From positions 1 through 64,000 of the forward strand of contig JAECUM010003715.1 in NCBI GenBank assembly GCA_016617855.1: DNA of 64,000 nucleotides, in the 5' to 3' direction. The notes under the pieces are model-generated. The model worked only from the letters and a program-made list of their open reading frames with translations. It made no database searches and was not told the origin of the DNA. Positions 47,913-60,202 of this stretch are shown in pieces. Made by a program: the position numbers and the translations under genes. This DNA comes from Megalonaias nervosa (Eukaryota; Mollusca; Bivalvia; Unionida; Unionidae). How positions within the stretch are numbered: the first letter of the stretch is position 1; the number at the start of each line of letters is the position of its first letter.

Positions 47913-48257
47913 TTTGCTTTCACCCAAGATAGCTATAAAACATCCGTTGTGCAAGGTGTCTTGTGATTACAACTCTGATTTTGACAATGCTTTGTAGAGT
48001 TAATGCCCTTGATTGCATTACAAATGGCTTTGCACTGGCTTGGGTCAGTACTGGCATTATATTGCTTTTTTCAAACAGATTTGCTTCGAAACTTGATGTT
48101 TGCAAAGGTCAGAATCATATTTTGCTATGTAGCTTTGTATCAGTAAGATCTGGAAAGATATGATCTCAGAATAATATAAAAAAACTGGTCTCTATAGAAC
48201 AGTCGTTGTTCTGGATTGACTTAATGACTATAACGTTAGACACGCACTTCACACTTA

Positions 48258-50843
48258 CCGTATTTTCGCGTATATAAGACACGTCTTATACAAAGTTTTA
48301 TGTACCCCGCACCCAGGGTGCGTCTTACGTAAAATATTTTTTACACAAATCGTCAAAACCCGCGTTTTATATACGGGTGCGTCTTATAATTAGGTGTGTC
48401 TTATATGCGCGAAAATACGGTAAGTATTTTTTAACACGAACAAACGGTACAGTGTGTGATATTGAAGGACAATTATTGCGGTCGATATTCACGTTTCACG
48501 ATTTTCATTCCTAGTTGTAAAAACAATTGGGTAAGTGTTCAGTAATTACCACGTGTACCAATCCAATGCAGGCCACTTCAAATTTAAAATCCTTTCGTTT
48601 CAATGTTTTGTATACCGTAATTATTGCAGATCTAAGTTTAGTCGGAGTAAATGTTTTAAATTTATATAATATAGTATGTTTAAATAGTTTTGTTTATTGT
48701 TATTAATTATCACAGCAAAAATTACAGCGGCTATATTACCTATACATCCGGTTGGGTTCAAAGATACTTAAATTTTTACTATCTTTGGTGGGTGCGTTCG
48801 AAAACAAGACAAGACTAAATAGTTCGAAAACAAGACAAGAATTTGTTCAATATTGGACTTAAATATGAAAATCAGTTATACCATATATTTAAATTTTTTA
48901 TTAAACACAATATAATAAACCGTATTGTTCTATTCATCTTCATTTTCATCGTCATCAGTTTCAGCTTCAAATCCACTGAAACTTGAATCAAATTCACTGT
49001 CATCGTCGCGGAATAACTCCATAACTGATGCTAATCGATCCTCATTGGCGTCAGTGGTATCGGATGCAGCTGCGTCGTCGTCCGAAGAACTGATATAGCT
49101 AGCCGATTCGGGAATTATCCCACACTTTCTGAAGCCATTGATGATTGTCGTAATTTTCACTTTCTCCCATGCCCGAAGAACCCAATTACATACCTCTACG
49201 TACGTTGCACGACGTTTTCGACCAGTTGGCGTGAAGGTGTGTTTACCGCTAGTCATCCAACGATCCCATTCCTCACGAACAAAAGTCTTAAACGGGTGAT
49301 TGACGGCAACATCTAAGGGCTGTAGCTTGCAAGTCAGGCCACCTGGGATAATGGCTATGTGGGCTCCAGCATTGTTGATGTGCTTCTGCACAGTTGTCTC
49401 CTTATGGGCAGCCATTGCATCAAAAATCAGAAGAGATTTCTTCTTGAAAAATCCGCCTCTTCTTGTTCTGAAGCATTTGTTAGTCCAGGTATGCATCACC
49501 TCTGTGTTCATCAAGCCCTTTTTGTTGCAGACAACAACAACTCCAGCTGGCAACGTTTCTCATGGCATGGTTATCCTTTTAAAGATAACCATGGGTTTAA
49601 GTTTTCCTCCTGCAGCAGTGCAGGCCAATACAACAGTGAAGTTGGTTCGTTCATGTCCGGTGGTATCAATCGCGACTGTCTTCACTCCTTTATCTGCCAC
49701 TGATCTAGTGGCTGGAACATCGAATGACATTGGAATCTCATCCATATTGATGATGTCATCATCTGCCAACTTCAGTTCAATTATTTCCTTCTGAACAAAG
49801 GTATGGAAAACATCCAATTTATTCTCCCAATCGTCCGGAAGCTTCTGTCCAACAGTTGTACGTGACCGGACTGCAAGATTGTTCCGTTTCATGAACTTGA
49901 AAACCCAGTTGACACTGCAGCCAAAGTCTGTGATCTTCATTTCTGTAGCAATAATTCAAGCCTTCAATTTGATGGCTATCATTGAAACGGCACAGTTACT
50001 GTCACGTTGCGAACGCACCCAGTTGGTTAGATTTTCTTCCAAGTTAGGCCATCTTGCATTTCTACCTCTACGAGCTCGTTTTCTTGGATTCATCTTCTTA
50101 ATCTCCTCTTCATTCAACCTCCAATCACATACATTTTTCTCGCTGCAGCCAAATTCTCTTCCAGCAGCTCTGTTGCCACGCTCCTTGGCAAACTTGATGA
50201 CATCTAATTTAAAGTCGGCCGTATATGATTTTCGCTTCGGCATCGTGACAGTTTTAAAATTTTTTAAAAATACTAAGCAAATTGATCTCTCATTTATATA
50301 TACCGGTAACAAGAGACTATTCCCACGTTTATATATGCTAACCGCATACATCGGGCATTTATTGGTCTATGTACAGTACTAATCCCACTTGCTGAAGACT
50401 TGGCCTAGCAGATCAATGAAGCCGCCTTTACATCTGGCGTTTATTGTTTCTAGAATCTAGATACCAGGTACTCAACCCATCCGTTATTGGCCCGGAGGCA
50501 GATAAGAATAAACAATAATCGTTGCAGTCCTGCCTCAGACAATTCTTTGATCTAAACTAAAAATGGAAATGAAGCCTTGTTTACATCCGACGGGTGATGA
50601 AACATATGACAAATTTTCATTTATGATAAAGGAAAGGAAACCACTGGATATAAATTGCTCAGTGTGGCAGATGGCTAGGCCATGTGTGTCTTATGTAATT
50701 TTTGTTTACACAAATCGTCAAAACCTGCGTCTTATATATGGGTGCGTCTTATGTAATTTTTGTTTACACAAATCGTCAAAACCCGCATTTTATATACGGG
50801 TGCGTCTTATAATTAGGTGCGTCTTATATGCGTGAAAATACGG
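48258..50843 (-). mobile_element. Pogo/Tigger-like DNA transposon with broken transposase
   Basis: The ends are CCGTATTTTCGCG at the left and the reverse-complement type CGTGAAAATACGG at the right. TA flanks both sides (48256-48257 and 50844-50845). Length is 2586 bp. Transposase lies on the minus strand (48930-50243). The first 163 bases form a nearly palindromic unit of their own. Terminal regions carry several copies of GTGCGTCTTATA and ACACAAATCGTCAAAACC. Confidence 0.88.
48930..50243 (-). pseudogene. Pogo-like (Tigger) transposase, two in-frame stops
   Basis: The likely start is MPKRKSY at 50243. An N-terminal psq/CENP-B type helix-turn-helix reads TADFKLDVIKFAKERGNRAA, followed by a second HTH_Tc5-like part (RWPNLEENLTNWVRSQRD). 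The DDE core shows INMDEIPMSFD (first Asp), LLIFDAMAAH (second Asp) and LQPLDVAVNH (third Asp). The tail is acidic (DDDENEDE), as usual in this family. About 437 codons. Two TGA codons interrupt one continuous frame, at about 49953-49955 and 49560-49562, with no frameshift. It is a recently inactivated copy. Confidence 0.88.
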
Positions 50844-50845
50844 TA

Positions 50846-51378
50846 AGCATTTTGGTGGCACACTTAAGCATTTTGGTGGTGTGGAAAATGTTAGTAGAAA
50901 CTTTATTTTCATTCCAAACATTTTTCATATTGAAACGAGTCAAAGATTGGATTTTAGTAAGTTTAAGTGAACAGAAGAATAGCCATTTGCTTTGATGTCG
51001 TATGGGATAAAATAACATCATTGTTGTTTGTAAACAATATCCTGACATAAATGTGCAAGATAATGCTACTTAAGCATCTGATAGTAACTAAACCCTTGGC
51101 TCTTAAAACAGCTTGTTGTCACTAGGTGTGGAGTCATAAAGTCTTGTAGTATCATTTGATTGAGAGAGACCTAGACATCAACAATAGGATGTAAAATAAA
51201 GTCAGCCCTGGATTATATTCATGTAGTCTTTCTTAGGCAAGAATTTGATTCAGTATATTCTCAAAAATATTGAGGTCTTGGTTTTGTAATGGCCATGCCA
51301 GGGATTTGGTGTGTGACAGGTTGTCCATTCTACTGTCAACAATGGCCAGAAAGATGTCCTTTTGGAAAGATAAATCTT
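50846..51378. other. Intron, no genes seen
   Basis: No exon or element is recognised in this half-kilobase between the pogo-like element and a SINE. Confidence 0.5.
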
Positions 51379-51384
51379 CATTTG

Positions 51385-51682
51385 GAAGGCCCAGTGGTTA
51401 GAGCCTCTGCCTCAGATGCAGGAGGTTGTGGGTTCAAACCTTGGCTGAGTCATACCAAAGACTTATAAAAATGGTACCCACAGCAGCCGCCGCTAGGTGC
51501 TCAGCATTAAGAGGTTAGTATTAGGACTGGTCGGCCTGGTGTCAGGATAATGTGACTGGGTGGGACATGATGTCTGCAGCATGATACCCCAGTACTAGAC
51601 ATCACTATAAACTGCCACACAGAAATATGACTGAAAAATTGTCAAAGCTACATTAAAACACCAAATCACACACACACACACA
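51385..51682 (+). mobile_element. Second tRNA-derived SINE family with (CA)n tail
   Basis: The head reads GGCCCAGTGGTTAGAGCCTC and GTGGGTTCAAACC, a pol III A-box and B-box pair as in a tRNA. The body contains GTGTCAGGATAATGTGACTG and GGTGGGACATGATG, a conserved SINE domain type that I associate with mollusc SINEs. It ends in CACACACACA. A short duplication CATTTG flanks it (51379-51384 and 51683-51688). Confidence 0.85.
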
Positions 51683-51689
51683 CATTTGT

Positions 51690-52369
51690 TTGAACTGCGT
51701 TTGCAATAAATGGCCACCAGCTTGCAACAGAATGATTAATTTTTCAGAGTCAATTTTGCCCAGGCTGCTGGAATCAGATTTTCATCAGCACTGTAGGCAG
51801 GCATCCCCAAAGCATTGCAACAGTCTGGTTGCTATTCTTTATTGGGTTTTATCTAAATATAAACTTTGAGTATTTGTCCAGATGAGCTTTGGATTCATAA
51901 TAAAAAATTATTCTTGCCCACTGGTTTTCCGTTATTTACATCATGAAACAAAGTGATGCATGATTCTGTCAAGAAATTGTAATCTGCTTCATTTCCGTAC
52001 TTCTTCTGAATTCTAAAGTCTTCGACTTAATTATATTTGATGGTGCTTCAAGAAATATTAATAATAATAGATTCAGTGAAAGCACTCATATCCCAGAATG
52101 ATTTTCCAGGATTGTCAAAAAGTTTTGATGAATAAGTCTATTTATGCCCATCTTAGTTTGAAAAAAGTAAATGATCACCTCTTTTGCTCATGACTTGTGG
52201 CTCCCAACTTGTTTCTTATTCTCTGTGGACTCTCTTTTAGTGAAATATTTTCAAATATTTCTGATTGTAGAATTTGATAGTACATTAATTTTAGCTTTTT
52301 TTCTGCCACTAGCATTTCAAGTTGTAATGTACAGAAGATTTTGCCCCTTAATTACCCATACTTTTGACT
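51690..52369. other. Intron, no genes seen
   Basis: No supported coding or mobile sequence. Confidence 0.45.
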
Positions 52370-52880
52370 TTTGATTTCCATAATGGAACTTTGCCAAGGT
52401 TTGTTTGATTTCCACCAAATTAAAGCAACATTATAATGATAAGCCCTTAAACGAACTTGATTTACAGCATTCCATGATATCATATACAAGAATTGTGCAA
52501 GTTCATATTTATTCTACTGGCTTTGATTTCCACAGGTTGAATTTTTGACCCAATTTGGTGTGAAGCTTTATATTGGTGAGACCTTGAAAGAAGCTGATTT
52601 CTAACATTACATCTTATCACATACAGGAGTTATGCTCCATGATTAGTCATCATCCCAACGTTGTTGGATTTCAGTTAAGTTTGGTTTTTGCCGTGATCTT
52701 GCAGAAGTTCACTTTCGTAAATGCTCCTCAATATCATTCAAGCCCCATTAATCCTGATTTTAGTTTCACCGGCATTATTTTGCCAAGGATGGTTGGATTT
52801 TAACCAAATTTGGTATGCAGCTTTATGAATGAGTTACAGTTCTATTCTTTGATATAATTTACAGGAGTTGTCTTCCCTGA
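52370..52880. repeat. Degenerate ~150-bp tandem repeat, ~4 copies
   Basis: Units share TTGATTTCCA, GTTGGATTT-A-CCAAATTTGG, GAAGCTTTAT and a CATACAGGAGTT block. Boundaries are approximate. Confidence 0.6.
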
Positions 52881-53929
52881 TTTTTCACCCTCTTGAAGAT
52901 GATTTCAGCATTATTACTTTTCAAAGGAATATTTCAGTATTTATTCTTAATACTTCTTTTTCTTTTTCTTCTTTGTCTCCATTAGGATGAAATCTTATAA
53001 TATGTAAACACTGTACAGTTATGTAAACCATTGCAGCAGTGCCATGAAATGATGCCTAAAAGCAAATTCAAAAGTATGAACAATCAGGTCTTATGTATTA
53101 ACATTTCTAAAGTAGTTCTCCATAGGACCAGTTCAAATTTTGTCATTATCTGGCCTTGCATGGCCGTTTCTGTTCCTATTCTTTCTTCCGTATCATCCAT
53201 ACCTGTTACATTCTATGACAAATGATAATTTTAAAGCAAAACTTGTAATTAAATATTATAGCAAACATTGTTAAATAACTCTCAAAACACTTAGAGTCAT
53301 GTTTGAAAATGATGAAGAAATTAGGTGAATGTTGATAATGCAAACTGACATTTAGTGACTATGTTTGTGTGTAGTTTCTCTAACCATACTTGTCCGCAAC
53401 CATTTCATAGACACATATAACACTTTTGAATGCAAAAACAAATCAAATACCAAATAAAATAAGTCAGAATCATTTAAGTTTGCAGATGTTATGCTCTGAG
53501 GGTTGTCGTAAGATGTTGAATCTTCATTAATATTTACCATATCAATCCATGCAAGAAGTGTGTTGACATAAATAAAACTCATTTCATATTTCTGTACGAA
53601 AATAGTCATTAATTTGACAAAATACACAGATTATATGCACTGTGCTTTATTACAGTTATATTTGAAGATTTCCTTATATTAGTGCAGTAATTCAGCTTAA
53701 TTGTTAACTGTATTTTAACAGTATAGAAAACATCCATGCAAGTTGGCATATCTTGCCTTCAAAAATAATGAAAAGAAAATCTGCTAGTTGTAATGAAATA
53801 TTTCATAGTGGAGTGGAAATATTTTCTTCTAGCTACTCAGTGTAAATTGTAGATATTCTTTATGTATTCATGAATTTTATTAGATTTCTTTAAAATACAG
53901 TAAACATTTGGACCTTTGATATTTGATGA
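52881..53929. other. Intron, no genes seen
   Basis: AT-rich, no exon or element recognised. Confidence 0.45.
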
Positions 53930-54450
53930 TACTCTATGACAATACACATCTTGACCTTCAATATTTGATGATGCTCTATGACAATACACATCTTGATCTC
54001 AATGATACTCTATGACAATACACATCTTGACCTTTGATATTTGATGATATTCTATGACAATACACATCTTTACCTTGATGATACTCTGTGACAATACACA
54101 TCTTGACCTTTGATATTTGATGATACTCTATGACAATACACATCTTGACCTTCAATATTTAATGATATTCTATGATAATACACACCTTGACCTTGATGAT
54201 ACTCTATGACAATACACATCTTGACCTTTGATATTTGATGATACTCTATAACAATACAGATCTTGACCTTTGATATCTGATGATACTCTATGACAATACA
54301 CATCTTGACCTTGATATTTGATGATACTCTATGACAATACACATCTTGACCTTTGATATTTGATGATACTCTATGACAATACACATCTTGACCTTTGATA
54401 TTTAATGATGCTCTATCACAATATACATCTTGACCTTTGATATTTGATGT
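53930..54450. repeat. 42-bp minisatellite, first block
   Basis: About thirteen units of GATACTCTATGACAATACAC then ATCTTGACCTTTGATATTT, full length 42 bp with shortened variants of about 27 bp. The period allows a long spurious minus-strand frame. Confidence 0.92.
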
Positions 54451-55530
54451 TATTATATGCTCATTTTTTTTCTCCGTTAACTTTGCATTGTCAGAATCAT
54501 TCAGGATTTCCCAATATTGCACCCTCACACTCAATTCATACTTAATGCACATGAATAAAGGAACTACTTTCTATCATAAACAAACAATCTTTTTTTTTCT
54601 GAATGAACTAAAGCAGATGTTACATGGACTGCCACATACCAGCAAATGTTTCATGGACTGCCACATATCAGCAGCTTTGGCACATTCTGCGTTAACTTTT
54701 TTGATACAATGTTTCAGATTTAGGCTAGCTATAGATGCCAGACAGGGTCCTTACAATAACATGCAAGTTATAAGACATAAACTGTCTTCTTTAGCTGGTA
54801 ATAAAAATGGCAAAAATATACTTACAATTTTACATCCTGAATTTCCTCAAAATGGACATTAGTAGTTCTGCAAATCCGAATTACATGAACCATGTCATGG
54901 GTTCTCAAGCTTGATTACACATTTCGAAATTGTACTGTAATTTTGAGTTTATTCCAAGTTCAGTTACATCCTCCTTACTGCACTCAAAATAAAATAAACA
55001 TTAAATTCCACAGCGTCTTTTCGATAATTGCATTTGAAAGACATTTTTCCCACATTATGATCTGAATCATTCAGTGACAGAACAGAAACACGCATGCCGA
55101 TGTCAACACACTTCAATACGATTAAATTGGCAGACGCTGCTGGAAACCAATGTAAGTTACTTCATGTAGATAAATCCAGACCATAATCACGAAATTGCAT
55201 CGAATCACCAAACATACCAAAACGTATTCATTCCAGATCAAATGGAAAAGTTGTTGCAATGCGCATTCATTAACAATATTACTCCAAATTTCTATTTTAA
55301 GTAGACCAAACGCCATTTTCTTTCGAAACTTACGTCTAGCGTGCGACAAACTTCAAATTTGTCTGGACGGAGTTACTTGCGCATTAATAATGTTGTTGTG
55401 TAATGATGCAGCTATGCTTGTGTATTTAGTTTGGAATACGGCATACATTCAGTTACTTTGTTTCCTGTAGTGTATTTTTGTTTATATATTTAAGCCTTGG
55501 GTAGAATAAGAAAATGAGCATATAATAAAA
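54451..55530. other. Spacer between two minisatellite blocks
   Basis: About 1.1 kb of non-repeat intron sequence. It includes a 37-bp near-duplication near 54619-54670 (CATGGACTGCCACATA twice). No gene is supported. Confidence 0.5.
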
Positions 55531-55657
55531 AGGTTACTGCATTTGTATGGGAAAATATGAACTCGTTTTGTCGGATGGATATACTGCACTCCCAAGGTCG
55601 TGCAGTATGACCATCCAAAAAACTCGTTCATATTTTCCCATACAAATGCAGTAACCT
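55531..55657. repeat. 127-bp near-perfect hairpin (palindrome)
   Basis: Two arms of about 59 bases are reverse complements around a 9-10 base centre. The outer 32 bases (AGGTTACTGCATTTGTATGG...) are perfect. Inner parts differ by a few changes. The second minisatellite block starts right after it. It could be a tiny MITE or fold-back element. Confidence 0.88.
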
Positions 55658-55659
55658 AT

Positions 55660-56440
55660 AAATACTCTATGACAATTCACATCTTGACCTTGATGATACT
55701 CTCTGACAATACACATCTTGACCATTGATATTTGATGATACTCTCTGACAATACACATCTTGACCTTTTTGCGATATTTGATGATAATCTATGACAATAC
55801 ACATCTTGACCTTTGATATTTAATGATGCTCTATGACAATACACATCTTGACCATTGATATTTGATGATAATCTATGACAATACACATCTTGACCATTGA
55901 TATTTGATGATACTCTATGACAATACACATCTTGACCTTTGATATTTAATGATGCTCTATGACAATTCACATCTTGACCTTGATGATACTCTCTGACAAT
56001 ACACATCTTGACCATTGATATTTGATGATACTCTATGACAATACACATCTTGACCTTTGATATTTAATGATGCTCTATCACAATACACATCTTGACCTTT
56101 GATATTTAATGATGCTCTATGACAATACACATCTTGACCTTTTTGCGATATTTGATGATAATCTATCATAATACACAGCTTGACCTTGATGATACTCTAT
56201 GACAATACACATTAAACCTACAAGACCAAACCAGACCTAACACAATACATGCCCTGATAATGGATATTTGATAATATATTCAGAATACACATTCTGACAT
56301 CGATACTTGATGATGCTCTCCATTTAACATCCTGACCTTTGATACTTGATGATACTCTATCACAATATATATTCTGACCTATGATATTTCATAATACTTA
56401 TCACAATATACATTCTGATCTTTGATATTTGGTTATAGCT
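55660..56440. repeat. 42-bp minisatellite, second block
   Basis: The same unit as at 53930-54450, about fourteen clear copies to about 56210, then four or five decayed ones to about 56440 (CAATATACATTCTGATC type). Some units carry an insertion TTTTTGCGATATTTG. Confidence 0.9.
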
Positions 56441-57420
56441 CTGCTTTACCTAACAACACTATTTTGATATGTATATTTTTGTGTGGCCTTTGGTATATGA
56501 CTACATATTGTGTGTAATTTTTGTTCATGACTGTAAATTGTAGTGATCCTCTAAAAGCATAATAATATGTAACTAATTTTTGTCTATGGGTATGGATTCT
56601 ATTTTTATAGATATTAAGCTATACATAGGCATTGACAAGTCAAACTCAGCCTATATGTTGAAGCTGTTGACAGGTTTGGGGTAATTTCTCATTGGCTGGT
56701 GGGGTCAGGTGGGTTCGTAGAAAAATTAAGTTATTTCCCATTAGATGGATTGGTTGGGTGGGTTATTTTATGACATAGTTCATGTGAATAGATATTGTGA
56801 AATATTACATTGAGCAGTAAGGTGTGTCATGTAGGGTATATAGTGACATATAGTTGTATAATTGTATTAAGGAGAGAACTGAGTAATTAATTCATTCCTA
56901 CTTTGGATTCTTATTTCCTCACTCTTGTTGTAAGACCAGTCTTCAGATGTATTTAATGTTGTGTTTAGATATTATTATTTGAGTGGAAACATTTGTTTAG
57001 ATTAATTATTGGAACTCCAAAGTGCTTATTGGACTAAAATATTATTCTGGCACTATTGTAAATTATTCAGGAGTTCTGGACAATGCCATTTTGATATGTC
57101 AGGAATTTTGGCAGACATTTGAGAAACTGAAATTCAAAACCATTCACATTCAGAACATTTGAGTCTTTTGGACTTGAATAGAATTATTTTGGATTATTTT
57201 GGATTTAGTTCATAATGCTGCAAGTTTCTATACATTTCATTTTCTAATTTTGATTATAAAATTATTTATGTTTTGTAAAACTTGTTGGTTTTGCTTCTTT
57301 CTACTTATTATATTTAGTTGATGACTATAGAATCTTAACAAATGGAAGAATCGGATTCTGTGCTCTTTTGTCTCAAATGTAAAAATTAAGGATTGAATAA
57401 GCAATGGTTGAATCTTGATT
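56441..57420. other. Intron, no genes seen
   Basis: AT-rich, with GGTGGGT-type G-rich stretches near 56695-56765. No exon is recognised. Confidence 0.45.
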
Positions 57421-57422
57421 TG

Positions 57423-57722
57423 TTTGTACTGTGTATAAATATTGTAATTGTATTGGGACATACATGCCTTGTTGATTTATGCTTGTACTGTGTATAAATA
57501 TTGTAATTGTGTTGTGGCATACATGCCTTGTTGATTTAGGCTTGGTGACTAATACCACTGATATGCTTGTACTGTGTATAAATATTGTAATTGTATTGTG
57601 GTATACATGCCTTGTTGATTTATGCTTGGTGACTAATACCATTGATATGCTTGTACTGTATATAAATATTGTAATTGTGTTGTGGTATACACAGCCTTGT
57701 TGATTTAGGCTTGGTGACTAAT
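57423..57722. repeat. 84-bp minisatellite, ~3.7 copies
   Basis: Units start CTTGTACTGTGTATAAATAT at 57423 (59-bp short unit), 57482, 57566 and 57650. Copies are almost identical. Confidence 0.93.
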
Positions 57723-58143
57723 ACTTATCTCTAACTACAAATAGTTTGTATTGTCCTTAATTTTTCATATATATTTTAAATTGCAGTATGGTGTCATCTG
57801 AATAGAGATAAATTAGTTTAGTGATAATGTTCAGCTGGTTCTTTATAAGTTCAAGTATTTGCAAAGTTCTAATTAGAACACAGTTATTTGTGAAATTCTA
57901 ATTCTAATATTGGCAAAATTCTAATTCGAAAACAACTATTTACAAAGTTCTGTTTTTTCAATATGAAAAATTAAACAAGTAATTATGATTGTTTTGAGTT
58001 AATTAATAACAGGGTGTAAAAATATTCCTGATATATGTTATATTTATTAAAAGCTTTGTTATGATAGATGGCTTTACAAGACAATATGCCATAAAGAAAG
58101 CAAACATCTGAACATTTTCCCATGCTGTTTATGTATTTTACAG

Positions 58144-58228
58144 GCTTTTACTGATGTGCTTGGTGGAACTACAGAGTCATCTGCCAGTACTTTCAGGAGT
58201 GTTCCATCCTCTTCAGACATATCCATAG
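58144..58228 (+). CDS. PARP14: PARP14-like exon: end of macrodomain and Ser-rich linker
   Basis: An 85-nt exon, phase 0 at entry and phase 1 at exit. AFTDVLGG completes the last macrodomain helix after NIFQ. A Ser/Thr-rich linker follows (TTESSASTFRSVPSSSDISI). Acceptor is TTTTACAG at 58136-58143, donor ATAG|GTATTT. Phase and sequence fit both neighbours. Confidence 0.82.
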
Positions 58229-58637
58229 GTATTTATTTTATGGGGAAGTGTTTTTCTAACACACAATCTTGTTAGCACAAATGGTTCTGCAAGTTTTGAT
58301 AAATTACCATGAAGCTTAATAAATATTATGTACATCACCTGAAAATGTGCATATATGAACTAATCACTGTGCTCCCACAATTTCTGTAGGAGTTACTGCC
58401 CTTTTTGACTGGTTCAGCATATAGTGTACAACAGAATCTTGTAGATGGAATCAGTCTCACTGTTTTCACTGATTGTCATGAAACATTGTGCACATGATGG
58501 TCATGATTTGAAAATGTGTATGCCAATAAATTCCTGTCCTCCCACTATTTCAGTTAGGATTATTGCACATTTTGTCGTGCAGCTAAATGCAGTGTATGAC
58601 AGAATATTGTGATTGCAACCAGCCCTGCAGTTTTTAA

Positions 58638-60198
58638 AGGTCACTGGCCACCTATATTGTACAAACGTGTGATATTATTACAGTCATAAACAAAACACAT
58701 TTGTTATGTATGCACACCATAAAAATGTTTAATTAGACTTAAAAATCCGCTTTTTTAAATGAAAAAATTATTCGGCAATTTCCGTAAACAATCGGTAGTT
58801 TCTGCGTGCCAAAAACGGATATGATGTACGTTTATCCCTTCTACTCAACCTAGTCATTGAAGTGTTTAATTTCCTCACATAAAGGTCTATGGGATATATT
58901 TACACGTAAAGTAAAAGCTTGTCATTACTAGTCAATATCGTCAATCATATTTGCTCCATTATTCCATACAAACAAGGAAGGAAATAATTTTGTGTTGAAT
59001 TTGTGCCCCCCTCCCCCCCGCACGGTACAAAAAATTGACAAACATACACTTATTTGAAAATAAAATGAAAGAAACTAACCTTGCATTGTTATCATTTATT
59101 CCTTCTTTATTCATCATGCAAAATTTATTAAAAAAAAATATATCCACGAACTCGGTATATGTAGCAGATGCCTGCTTGCATATGCATCATTTACTGTAAT
59201 GTTTATCGCTTATGTCAAATAACATAATTGCAAACGAGACGAAAATACCACCCGATTGCTTGAAGGCACCTGCCATTCATGCATGATACGTTACAAGGTG
59301 CAAACTGACCAATATTGTATTGTATCCAGGTTAACTTTACGATGATATCTCGCAAATAAAAATCATTATTTTAAAATACATTCACTGTGAGTGCAAATAA
59401 TAATCTTTTCGCTAGTATGGGTTACAAAAGTATTATTAAAGCAAGTTATTATTGTGTATACTATTTGCCCTGCAAACATCAATTATGATTACATATAGCA
59501 AACAAATAGAAGCCCGGGTGATCAATAAACACAGCGAGCAATAAACTCCTTGCTTAAGCTTACTGACAGGATATCAAATACAAAGATTATTTTGTTACAA
59601 GCAAACCAACCCTGGAAACTGACTTTGGTATCTTTTAAGTGTGCCGATTTTTTCTTATGAAGTCGGCCGACAAAAGGAAGCCAAGTTTGGTTCCTTTGGA
59701 TTCTTTTAAGTGTGCCGATTTCTTTTTTTTTTCATGAAGTCGGCCGACATAGGGAAGCCAACATTGATTCCTTTTTACCTGTATTAATGGGAATTTTCTA
59801 AATAAATTGAAACAATGGAACAGTCTTGAAAGCAACAGAATCTAGTGCGTCGTGCATGCATATTGATATAAGGCTGAACAGTAAATTAGTTTTTAGTAGT
59901 TTCATCTAAATGTTCCCTATCCATAGTTTATAGTGTTTTGTTTTTCGACAACAAGAAGCATGTACTTCATCTTGTGGGGATACACGTACGTCATTTGTGG
60001 CTGGCATCCTCTATAGGTGGGAAATCATAGCTAAGGGGAAGTAACAGCATTGTATCCCTCTATTTCAAGTAATTAAATTATTATTTCTTCTTTGCACTTG
60101 ATAATTTTTTTGTTCTTTTTGTGCGAGTATAACTACTTTTAATCATGTAATGCAAATCTGATGTAAACAAAAAAATGTTGGAGTATGGCCAGTGACCT
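58638..60198. mobile_element. TTAA-flanked non-autonomous TIR element (1561 bp)
   Basis: Left end AGGTCACTGGCCA and right end TGGCCAGTGACCT are inverted. TTAA precedes the left end (58634-58637) and follows the right end (60199-60202). TTAA targets are typical of piggyBac elements, although the termini are not the classic CCY. Subterminal similarity (ACAAAAcACATTTGT-like) supports one unit. No transposase frame is visible. It contains an internal duplication at 59632-59775. Confidence 0.72.
59632..59775. repeat. ~70-bp tandem duplication
   Basis: Two copies carry CTTTTAAGTGTGCCGATTT, AAGTCGGCCGACA and GGAAGCCAA. They lie inside the TTAA-flanked element. Confidence 0.88.
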
Positions 60199-60202
60199 TT
60201 AA

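Noticed and set aside
49300..50382. Plus-strand open frames of 114-167 codons
   Set aside because: Antisense shadows of the pogo-like transposase on the minus strand.
54070..54552. Repetitive 160-codon minus-strand frame (IKGQDVYCHRVSSN)
   Set aside because: Caused by the 42-bp minisatellite; no splice or start context, and the frame breaks wherever units are shortened.
55677..56169. Similar repetitive minus-strand frames
   Set aside because: Second block of the same minisatellite.
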